Shown: one piece after another, positions 50,251 through 60,070 of the stretch
How positions within the stretch are numbered: position 1 is the first letter of the stretch
How the letters are laid out: every line of letters begins with the position of its first letter
NCBI GenBank assembly: GCA_035236585.1
Contig: CP141136.1
Location: 48,749,136 to 48,813,135, forward strand
Direction of reading: 5' to 3'
DNA: 64,000 nucleotides
Origin: Warburgia ugandensis
Lineage: Eukaryota > Streptophyta > Magnoliopsida > Canellales > Canellaceae
Notes under the pieces: model-generated
The model's database searches: none
Told to the model about the DNA's origin: nothing
Seen by the model: only the letters and a program-made list of their open reading frames with translations
Program-made: the position numbers and the translations under genes

Positions 50251-53200
50251 AATGATGGGAAGTTATTCACAAGACAAACTTACATCTATTGCTATATTCA
50301 ATAGTCCTCCAAATAGAATTTCCTTTTTAATAGGTATTGAATAGAAATGCAGCAATGCTCTAGTTAGAAGAATCATTCACTTGATTTATGGGTGGAATAA
50401 AATTTTACTGCTCATGGTTTATGTTTCAATCATGAATGTATGCATAATATAGCATGCAGAGCAAGGCCAGAATACCCACGTACAATATGTTGGCCTATAT
50501 TGTGATCACAAAACATGGAAGCACATCCATCTATATTGCTCATGGTTTATGTTTCAATCATGAATGTATGCATAATATAGCATGCAGAGCAAGGCCAGAA
50601 TACCCACGTACAATATGTTGGCCTATATTGTGATCACAAAACATGGAAGCACATCCATCTATACTAGCCAAAATGGTGATCCACTAGTCTAATCACTCAT
50701 CCACTATATGTATAAGCTGATATGGATCAAAATCACCAATACAGGATCAAAACATAGTGTAGTTTCTCATTCCTACCCAAACACCATGAACCTCACTTTT
50801 CACTTGGTTTTGTCACTTAGTAAAGAGTTCTATAGATTTAAGCACTTAAACATAAATATCATCTACATCTACTACAGTCAATCACAAACAAAAACAAAAA
50901 AATAAGAAGAAAAAAAATTAAGAGTATGATTTAATATACATTTGATTTGAGAAATTTGAGGATTTTATGTCAAGATTTGATATTTATACTAATATATTCA
51001 TTTAATATTTATATTCATCAATATATGTTTTCTCAACATGATTTTAAGAGACTTCTTCTTTATTTTTTAGGAACTTTCTTTTTCATTATTCTATTCTTTA
51101 AATAGTGTTTCTTATTTATTAATAGATTATAAGGTAACATAGTATTTTATTTCTATGCATCTCTTATACTAGAGAAATGTGTTTTCTTCTTCATTTTATA
51201 TACTTTTTTGTTTACTTTTTACTTTCAATGTATATCTTGGTAGTATTTTTTTATTTTAATCATTGCAAATATTTTTTCAAAGGAAATGATTATTAGAAAC
51301 TTATGCATCCATATTTATGAACTTATCCTCTTTATCTTTTTTATTTTCATGTCTCATCACAATTTTTCTCAAGAAAATTTGTCTTCCACCCATGTTTATA
51401 GGCTTATTCATGTTTCTTTGTTTTTATTCTGAGACTAGTTCATAGTTATGTTAGTTTAACAACTTCTATTATTCATTTGATTGTCCTTGTATTTGAAATA
51501 AGTCTATACGCTTAATTCCAATAGTAATAAGAAAACTTGAAAACAAGCATATAGAGGATAGATAAAACTAATAAATAATGTTACCAATGTCAAAATCAAA
51601 GCACTTAGTTGAAATAAATATATAAAAAAATATCAAACATAAAACTAAACCAAGCACTTAGGGACCATGATTATCTTTATCACCAGATTCATAGGCTGAC
51701 TACTAACAGTACTGATTACGGAGATGTAACATTGACGGGTGATATAAATAGCAACTGTGTGATACTTTATTTTTGTAGCTATTGTACTGAGAAAAATATT
51801 CTAGTGTCAGCAAAATAATATCTAAAGGTCATGTTTCATTTCATGAATTGCATTTTCAACTAGATTTCTCTAAAATCATCCCCAACTAATTATTACCTTT
51901 GACGTATGATAGTTTAGTAAATCAAAGACAATTTTACTATGTTAAGACTCATACTCTGGACATTCTTTATTGTCTAAAATTCTTAGAGAATATTAAGAAA
52001 CATGATTGTTAGTGCCTATTCTCCTTCTTCATGTGAATATAGTCAGCAGACTAGTTCTTGCCCAAAGATTTATTAATTGATGGTTCAAGGTGTACTACTC
52101 ACAAGCTCATTGTCTAAGCCTAGAGTTAAAGCAAACTAATTAAACCAAGTCTTTCCGAAGACTATAGTGGCTATGAAGGGACTAAAATTGGAGAAAACAT
52201 CAGAATAAGAAATATATTCTTCTTTTAATAAGCTGGGATTAAAGTAACCTACAACATTAAGGTTGGGTTACAAAGCCAAGACCAACTTAGCCACTAGAAC
52301 AACCCCGATAGGAATCAATTTCTATAAGTGCATGAGACGATGATCACTAAACATATTTAATTATGTGCCGAGCTAAAAATCCATAAATGTGCTAGTGAAA
52401 ACTCAGTAATGAGAAAGGTAAGACACTTTTACTTTTCATAATCTTATATGTGCCTACAATTTCTTATGGATCTAGGTAAATGATTGTGACCTTCATTGAA
52501 TATATTATATTAGAAGTTGCTATGCTTTTTGATTGGGAAAATGAGAAGATTTATTCAAAAGTAAACCTCAATGAAATATGAAGCGAATGGACCAAGTATA
52601 TACTGAGTTTCAATTAGAAAACTTGGAGTAGCTACATGAGTGTAAAATAGATAATAAGGTATCTTTCATTCACTTGTATGTGTTCTTTTAGTTTTCATTA
52701 TTTTCTTTGATATATATATATATATTTCTTAAGCTATGAATGAGTGGAAATTTAGAGTATGGGAGTAAATGAGTGTGTGAGCTGTAAGTGAAGTGAATTT
52801 GGGAGGTGATTTTCAATACATTCATTGAATTATATAACTTTTATGGGATAATGAATGAGGTTAACTTAGTGTGGAATATAAGAGTAAATGAGTATGGATG
52901 AAGTGAATTTGGAACTTATAAGTGAAGTGAATATGGGAGTTGGTTTTCAATATATTCATTGAATTATAACTTTTATGGGATGATGAATGAGAGTAAGTGT
53001 GAAAGTAAATGCAAATGTGTATAGATTACAAATGAAGTGAATGTATATTGTGGTCTCTCATTTTGTAGTTTCTCAAAATAGATGTGGATGCATAATATTG
53101 AATTTGGATGGTTTGTACTAAATGTGAAAGTGAATGTATGTTTGTTTTTCATGTGAATAAGATTGTAAGATCATGAACAATATTGAATTGTATACAGATG

Positions 53201-53252
53201 GTAGTGACCAGATTGTCACAAATGTAAAAAAAAATAAAAAAATAATAGAGAG
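50251..53252. other. CACTA internal sequence, right
   Basis: AT-rich, no coding frame longer than 65 codons and no transposase similarity recognised. It carries the 128-bp duplication at 50409-50663, a short TA run near 52711-52726, and a locally repeated aagtgaatntgg segment between 52730 and 53160 (gtgaatttgggaggtgattttcaat at 52793-52817 recurs slightly changed near 52926-52952). Confidence 0.5.
50409..50663. repeat. Near-perfect 128-bp tandem duplication
   Basis: Bases 50409-50535 recur without a mismatch at 50537-50663. It starts tgctcatggtttatg and ends catccatctata. The identity in otherwise decayed DNA points to a very recent duplication or an assembly artefact. Confidence 0.92.
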
Positions 53253-53870
53253 ACTTTTGAAGTCATTTCGCACTAAACGACTTCAAAAGTGGTGAACTTT
53301 CGATGTCCTCTGGACCTAAATGACCTTAAAAATCAGCACTTTTTAAGTTGTTTAGACCTAAACAATTAAAAAAAATAGTACTTTTTGAAGTCGTTTAGAG
53401 AAAAGCAACTTCAAAAGTCTTTTTTTTGCATAGTTTTGAAGTCATTTAGCACCAACGACTTCAAAACTATGGCACTTTTGAAGTCGCTTAGGGCTAAATG
53501 ACTTGAAAAGTGCATACTTTTAAAGTCATTTAGCCCTAAACAACTTCAAAAATCTAGTACTTTTGAAGTTGTTTAGCACAAATGGCTTCAAAACCATGGC
53601 ACTTTTGAAGTCGTTTATGTTAAATGTCTTCCAAAGTATTCCAAAAGTACCATAGTTTTGAAGTTGTTTGTGCTAAACGACTTAAAAATTTTCACACTTT
53701 TAAAGTCATTTAGTTAAATGACTTAAAAAATTCCACACTTTTAAAGCCATTTAGTTGAACAACTTCAAAGGTCCTTGATATTTAAAGTCCTTTGTCTAAA
53801 TGACATTTAAAGGTTCTCAACTTTTGAAGTTGGCTTGATAGAAGTCACATTTTGAACCAACTTTAAAAGC
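53253..53870. repeat. Right subterminal palindrome array
   Basis: About fifteen copies, both orientations, of ACTTTTGAAGTCGTTT-like motifs. Examples are ttgaagtcatttcgc facing aaacgacttcaaaag at 53256-53290 and ttgaagtcatttagc facing acgacttcaaaac at 53432-53468. The motif is the same as on the left side of the CACTA element, with G in place of A at one position. Confidence 0.75.
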
Positions 53871-53886
53871 CTCCCGTGTAGTTGTA
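53860..53886 (-). repeat. Right terminal inverted repeat of CACTA element
   Basis: Reverse complement begins TACAACTACACGGGAGG and continues CTTTTAAAGT, pairing with 42482-42508 with four mismatches. Three of these are in or near the CACTA tip or in the TA/CG positions. Confidence 0.7.
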
Positions 53887-54190
53887 ACCACCAACGGGGA
53901 TTATCTGTGAACTCCCTACCTAAAACTTTCCTATAGCTGTAGTTCCCCAATAGCCACTTGGCTTCAGAAAACCTCAACAACCTAAGAAACCATCATTTGA
54001 GGAAAATATATAAGCTATTGTTGAAAGAACTTTGAAGCAAAACGAAGACACTAACAAGGTCCTACACCAATTACAAAATGATAGTTGACACTTAGCCCAT
54101 GTAAACTCTCAAGCCATAGCCAAGTTAGCAATGTAGGTAAGCTAGTTGTCTGCTACATTACAAGATAAAGGAAATACGGCACCAAAAACT
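53887..54190 (+). pseudogene. Athila-like gag remnant, middle part
   Basis: This continues the gag interrupted at 42481. After degraded sequence it reads KNEDTNKVLHQLQND-like, then AHVNSQAIAKLAMQVSQLSA and TLQDKGNTAPK, the coiled-coil-like segment near the gag C-terminus of Athila elements. The remnant ends at the next LTR insertion at 54191 and resumes at 55999. Stops at the tag in ctatagctgtag (53931-53942) and elsewhere break it. Confidence 0.75.
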
Positions 54191-55998
54191 TGTTGATGTT
54201 TTCCGCAAGTGCACGGGCTATTGTAGTATAGCTATGCAAATATGGGTCAAACCCACAGGTACTCGCTTTAATTGGAGTTTTTAATAAAATTTAATTATTT
54301 GAAATTTGATGAGAAGAACAAAACTAGCATAATCATTCAGATTTATTCAATTGATGCACTTTAAATAACTTTCAATTCCAGAGAACAAAATAAAAGTAAT
54401 CAAAACATCTCTGAATCACACTGTCCGTGGATGGCATTGTCCTTGGATAACACTGCGAAAAGATGGATAAAATAAAGCTTAAATAGAACAGGGACACATA
54501 TGTAAATAAAATGGAGATACAAATGTCATTAAACAGGGGATGCAAATGTCATTAATGGAATTGAACAGAATTGTCATTTCATTTAAAGATGAAGGGCAAA
54601 ACTGTCATTCTGTTCAAACTCTGGTTTTTAACAAAAACCAGGAAAATCCAACGAAGGAGAAGCTGGAGGAGAAGGAGATGAAGCCGAAGGAGAAAGGGGA
54701 AAAAGGGCAGCAACGCGGGAGGAAACCTAGTTCGGGTTTCCTTCTTCGAGACGTCCGGAGGAGAGAAAACGCCGGGTCGTCTAGTATGGGCGGTGGAGAT
54801 CTGCGCAGACGATGGTTTAGTGAGGCGTCTTTGGGCTGGGCGTGTCTGGCCGTGAAGAGAGAATTCCTTACCGTTGCCGTGCTTGTCTGGTGAAAACGAC
54901 GCCTGGCTGGATGCTTTTTCTGGGCGTCGTCTCGAACAGAACGGTGAAGAGATGTGTGGAGAAGATGGGTTGTCTGGCCACAGTCTGGAGCAGAGGAGAT
55001 AAGGAGAGTCTTTTTTTATCTGGGTGATGGTGGCTCTGGTTTGGGCTATGGAGGAGATGCTGTGGGTGGAATGGATGATGCGGTAAAAACTGGGTGGTCT
55101 GAGTAGAAGAAAACGACGCCTGCTCAGCAGGAGTCCGGGAATTTGGGTGTTGGGTGTGATGGAGAAGTATGGAGGTTTGGTGCAACGGTGATGATGATGG
55201 GGCAGTCTGACTGAGGTGCAAACCTGGCTTAGTGCTGGACTGGGTAGATGGGGAGAAAATGAGCGGGAGAGGAAAACGAGTGATTGGGAGAGATCGATGC
55301 ATGAGATGGGGTTGGTGGAGAAGTAGGTGGAAATTGGTGCTGTGGATGATGCGGTGAAGAACAAATGATGAAGGAGAAGGGTGACTAGTGAAAAGGGAAG
55401 ATGGGGCTTGTGTGATGAATGGAGATGATGGTTGGGCTAGTGCTGAAACAGAAAATGGTGCGGTTGAATGGAAACAAGGTGAAAAAAACAAAGTTAAGAA
55501 TAAAATAACTCCCCCTCCCCCTCATACGGTTTTACTCTTTATAGCCTTTTCCTTCCTTCTTCTTCTCCACCTCCTTCCTTATCATCATCAACTCCTTCCT
55601 TAAACTCTATCCTTGAAGAGTTATAGTTTTATGGGAAAACTTTCTCCTCTTCCAATTAGAACTCCATCCCTTTTAGGAATCCTCATCCTTTTACAACTCC
55701 TCTTCCAACTAGAATTCTTCAAATTAGGATTCCTTATTGATTAGGACTCTTGCCTTTTCGATCTGCACCGTTCATCATAGAGTTGAGCCATCCAACCTTC
55801 CTTCAGTTGATCTACAAAATAAAAGACTAATTTAGAATAATCAAACCGTACATTAATCCTTTAATAAGCTCGAATGATCATCTAACCATTGATTAAGGTC
55901 TAGATGGTTAATCAAGCTAAATTTTGAAATTTGGTCTATTAGATAATCTAATTGAATGCTAAACGAGGAGTCTTTTAGCCAAAATTAAGCAATAAACA
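54191..55998 (-). mobile_element. Solo LTR, Tat/Athila-like, minus strand
   Basis: On the minus strand it runs from TGTTTATTGC (55998) to ACATCAACA (54191), with a cgtgcacttgcgg segment before the end as in Tat/Athila LTRs. Gag sequence on both sides shows it is an insertion. No matching target duplication was found (AAACT left, GGCTA right), so the ends may be off by a few bases or the LTR may be a recombinant. TATA at 55537. The two overlapping minus frames at 54579-55364 and 54868-55491 (261 and 207 codons) are rich in S, P, H and T, have no domain, and lie in the leader; I do not call genes. Confidence 0.65.
55537..55546 (-). promoter_or_regulatory. TATA box of minus-strand solo LTR
   Basis: GGCTATAAAG on the minus strand, about 450 bp into the LTR, followed by a C-rich then pyrimidine-rich leader. 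Confidence 0.5.
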
Positions 55999-56985
55999 GG
56001 CTATCCCTAACACTAGGGGCCAATTTGAGATAGGGTCGAGTTCTCAAACTCGTAACTCTCATGAACATGCCATGTCTATAACCACACCTAGGAGCAGTCG
56101 TCATGTCCACAACAATGAAGGGTAGCTTAAGGAAATTGGAGAGGAAAATGAGGCTGCCAAACTACAAGAGAAACACAAAAGATAGAAATCTCCTAATGAA
56201 CTTATAGTGTAGGCACCCTATGTGCCCAAAGCCCCATTTCCTCAATTACTAAATAAGGCTAGGAATGGCACAAACTTTAACGTACTAATGGATGTATTTA
56301 AACATGTACAAATTAACATTTTAGTGCTCAATGCAGTAAAAGATGTCCCCACCTCTGCTATGTTCCTGAAAGAGCTCTGCATGAGAAAGAGAAAGGTCAA
56401 TGTACAAAAGAAAGCTTTCTCACTAAGCAGATGAACTTTTTAATTGAACACAAGACCCCACCCATGTTTAGAGATCCAAGGTGCCCTACAATTTCATGCA
56501 TTATTGGAGACCATGTCATAGAGAGGGAACTACTTCACCAAGGGGCTAGTGTTGTCTTGTTGCCATACTCTATCTATGAGTAATTGAGGTTTGGTGAGCT
56601 ACAACCAACCACTACCATGCTACAATTGGCAAATAGATTAGTGAAGATACCTATGGTTTGGTTGAAGATGTTTTTATATAGGTGGGGCAATTTTACTAGG
56701 TATTTGATTTCATTTTACTGAACACCCACCCTATATCGAATCCTGATAGTCAAATTATGGATATACTTGGATGTCCATTCCTAGCAAATCCAACACCATT
56801 AAATATTGTAGGAATGGTGTGATAAAATAATCATTCTGCAACATGAAAGTTAAACTCAATGTTGTTAGTTCTAACCAACAAAATTAAGACCTCAATGATT
56901 TTGGTGAAGTGAATTTGATCAAGAGTTTAATTCAAGACATTTATCCACCATCATCCATCTCCGAGCCACTTGAGGCCTATCTTAT
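55999..56985 (+). pseudogene. Athila-like gag C-terminus and protease remnant
   Basis: From 56010 the reading is NTRGQFEIGSSSQTRNS. An open frame at 56222-56434 gives APFPQLL, FNVLMDVFKHVQINI and SAMFLKELCMRKRKVNVQKK. After a frame change near 56430, KTPPMFRDPRCPTISCIIGD and ERELLHQGASVVLLPYSIYE follow. This is the aspartic protease of Athila elements, which cuts the polyprotein. The residue where the catalytic aspartate should precede the GAS motif is not Asp here (LLHQGAS), and several stops follow. The last recognisable part before the Tekay-like LTR is an acidic EFDQEFNSR-like tail and EPLEAYL. Reverse transcriptase is not in the window. Confidence 0.82.
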
Positions 56986-57360
56986 GACACCCCAGGTTTT
57001 TTATGAAAAATTTTTGCATTTATTTTCAAAAGGTGGCATGCCTGTAATTTTAAAATTCAAAAATAACAGAAGATAGTTTTCTTTGAAATTCATTTTTTCA
57101 AAAACCCAAATGTCACCTCAACTCCCATACTATACATAATATAGCTTTTATAGAAGACAGACATACATTTTATGAAACAACAGGACCCGTCCAGTGGTTC
57201 ACATACATAGCCCATATAATCATTATATTAAATGTCCAAGCAGGATAATCCAAATAACTAACTACACAATAAAAAACTTTAACAAAATATATACCTGAGT
57301 GCAAAAGTATGGCTGTTGAACTCCTCTTGCTTGTGTATGTCTTCTCCTATCGTCTGTATT

Positions 57361-57396
57361 TGAGATATTCTAAACATAAACATTTACAATATCTCA
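57361..57396 (-). repeat. LTR stem-loop, TGAGATATT type
   Basis: On the plus strand TGAGATATTCTAAA and TTTACAATATCTCA pair with one mismatch. On the minus strand it follows ctaccaagcatagcttg. It is about 375 bp before the LTR end. Confidence 0.72.
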
Positions 57397-57829
57397 ACAA
57401 GCTATGCTTGGTAGGGGACAGTTAAGAAAATATGTTAATTACATATGAATTAAGAATTTTACATCAATTAAAATATTCAATTATTTGCAAGCCATTGATA
57501 AAGTAGCTATTTATAATTCTTTTTTATCATATGAATATAATAATCCCACTTTATAGATTACACTTTACATGATATATAATCCACTAGTATTTTAAATATT
57601 TATCATTATCATTTTTCATATGACACGATACTCCAATTCTATGAACCATACTCTGCATAATATATCTACCCATTCACTTCCCCATACGAAAACTTTTATA
57701 AAACTACTCCCTCCAAATATATACATATAGGACTATATCTATAATAACCAAGATAAATAAATAAATAATAAGACAAGGTAAAATGGTAAATACACGTGGG
57801 CCTACAGGGTGTGAGACCCACGATGAGGC

Positions 57830-57837
57830 TATAAAAG
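57830..57837 (+). promoter_or_regulatory. TATA box of solo LTR
   Basis: TATAAAAG at 90 bp from the LTR start, preceded by a gtgggcctac stretch that matches the gtggggcccac block upstream of TATA boxes in the other LTRs. Confidence 0.55.
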
Positions 57838-58379
57838 CTTGCCCTATCTTCTTGTACTGCCAAACTATCCCTCTCAGTTTTTGTGTTGACGACGCCGGCT
57901 ACGACATGGAATAAGGCACACGTGGTGAAGGGAAGACTAGTTCTAGCAGGTCTAACCATGGTAGGCCACCCTCTACGATTTTCCTTTCTTTTCTTAAAGT
58001 TGTCATTGTTTATAATGCCAGAAAACAATGTGGATTGCCATTTTTCAATGAACTACTACGTGTTATTTTTCTCTTTAACATAAATTAATGAAATGGTATC
58101 AGATCATGATCTGAACCATTCATCTTATCCGTAGTAAAAAGAAGAACAAACCCATTAATTTTCATGGTGATCGGACAGCTAGGGATGCTAAAAACTCAGA
58201 AAATAGTAAGAGGAAAACTTTTAGGAAAGTGATAAAAATTGTGTAAAAAAACTAGATAATGACAAAGTTTGTTGAAAAGGTGCTTAAAAATGAGACCTAT
58301 GTGAAAAACTGAGCAAAATGGTGCAAAAATTGCACCATTTGGACACCTGAGCGTCGCTGGTGGCGGCTGGAGTCCGATC

Positions 58380-58700
58380 GTCATCTCCGACGATGATGGC
58401 TAGCTGGCCGTCATCCCTGACGACAGCACCCTGCAGTGACACACATTGCATTCAACGCATGCCACGTAGACACCACATGCATAGCACGCCTGTGTGACGA
58501 CACGCATTGCAAGCAATGTACTCCACGCAGGCACCTCGTGCTCGCCAGACACACGCGCAAGTGCATCTGCACGCGTGAGCAAGCAAATGATGCGCACGCA
58601 CCAGCATCCCACGTACGCCAGCACATGGGCACGCCAGTAATGCACGTGCACGTGCCCCAGTGTCTCACATGAGCGCACGTGCAAGCGGTACATGCGAGAG
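58380..58700. repeat. GC-rich alternating purine-pyrimidine tract with G-boxes
   Basis: Same character and place as 47640-47960 in the sister LTR. CACGTG occurs at 58643-58648, 58649-58654 and 58676-58681, the first two adjoining. Confidence 0.7.
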
Positions 58701-60040
58701 GCATGTATGGCACAGTTTTTCTAGATTTTTGGGGTTCTCTGACCCATTCAATTACAAAAACTTAATTTTTAGGAGCTACAGAGGTCCAAATCGCAATTCA
58801 AAAGTGGCATTGCGATTGTATCGACGATGCGGACCTAGATTTGACTTGAAAATTCTAGATCTAAATTCCTTTTTAAGTGTTAAACCACTGAATGTCATGA
58901 GATAATCTAAATAGGCTGATCAATGGATGATCAAGCCTTAGATCTTGATAGTATACATCAAATGTGCAATGATCTACGGGATTACAAGGATAGACATCAT
59001 TGAATTGCCAAGTGATAGAGGATTTATGATGTGACAGGTACGTCAAAGTGCGCTGCGACACTTCTACATGCCTTATCAGAGCACTGTAATTATCGAGGTA
59101 GGTGATTGCATTCAAATACTTTGCGATTTTAGTAACTGTGACTAGTTCTCTAACATTTTTGAGGCATGTGTTTTGTCTCTTCTCATGTCACACAAGTAGA
59201 TCCCTACTTTCTTGTTGTAGCATGGCATTTCATTTTGTTAATAACCATGTTTACATGTGATGTACTATCTTATCATGGGCTTTGATCGCATTTATTGGGA
59301 TTATTTACAAAATCTTTACATGATTTACATCTTATTGATGATTTATGATGGGTGCTTCCACCTAGTGGGTACTATGCTAGGAGGGTTGTAGGGTTGGCCA
59401 CCCGCCCTCTGACTTTGTGATGATGATGATTAGACATCGCCCTTGAGTGATACAGGGCTAGGTACGTAGGTGGTGGTATCATGGGTAGTCCCCCCTACGG
59501 GTCCGTTCCTTCCCATGGGGATGGAGAAAGTCTATTGTTTGGGTGTTAACGGGGAGCGGCAGTGGTTCAGATCCTGATGGGGTTGCCATTGCAGCATAGT
59601 AGCCCATATAGTTATTCTGCATGTTCATATGGATTTATATGTGGGGTGAACTGGGGCAAGTCTAGCCTAGGCTATGAGGGACTCCGAGGGCTGATGTGGG
59701 CTGCACGGGAGGGACCCAGAATTAGTATGGGTACACATCACTGGTGATTGAGTATCTTGGGACATTTTTGGTATTGTTTTGATACAATGTCTTGTTTATC
59801 ATGATTGCATGCATACTATCCTATGGACATAGACTCGTATTGTTTTAATGTACATACCTTTGTATTTTGAACATGCCTTGCATGCCATCCTGATTTAACT
59901 TGATACCTATTTTTTGAAGGTTTATAACTATGAGTGTTTGATTGTTTAACATGTCTTATATATGTTTCTTTCATGAGAATCATCTTGTGAATTTGATTAA
60001 GTTTTATTTGAGAGTAATCACCTATACAAGCATAGCTTGC

Positions 60041-60070
60041 TGAGGCATTGCTTTGTTTTGCAATGCCTCA
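60041..60070 (+). repeat. LTR stem-loop, TGAGGCATTGC type
   Basis: Perfect 11-bp stem TGAGGCATTGC and GCAATGCCTCA, preceded by cctatacaagcatagcttgc, 522 bp before the LTR end. Confidence 0.82.

Larger units (their letters stand above)
42482..53886. mobile_element. CACTA (En/Spm-type) DNA transposon
   Basis: It begins CACTACTACATAGGAGGC and ends with the inverted counterpart GCCTCCCGTGTAGTTGTA; 23 of 27 terminal bases pair. The right tip has decayed from the CACTA form. The flanks are two pieces of one gag gene, so the borders are supported on both sides. A clean 3-bp target duplication is not visible (AAT left, ACC right). Dense short inverted motifs fill both ends (42498-43635 and 53253-53870), as is typical of CACTA subterminal regions. 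A solo LTR occupies 44454-50245, leaving about 5.6 kb of its own sequence. No transposase frame is recognised, so it is probably non-autonomous or too decayed. Confidence 0.75.

Noticed and set aside
42479..53889. A 3-bp target duplication for the CACTA element
   Set aside because: AAT on the left and ACC on the right do not match. Moving the right border by one base gives AAC, still not identical, so I do not claim it.
54579..55491. Overlapping minus-strand open frames of 261 and 207 codons
   Set aside because: They overlap in different frames, are low-complexity S/P/H/T-rich, have no domain and lie in the leader of a solo LTR. Open frames arise there from base composition.
54186..56003. 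A target duplication for the solo LTR at 54191-55998
   Set aside because: AAACT and GGCTA differ. Alternative borders also gave no match.
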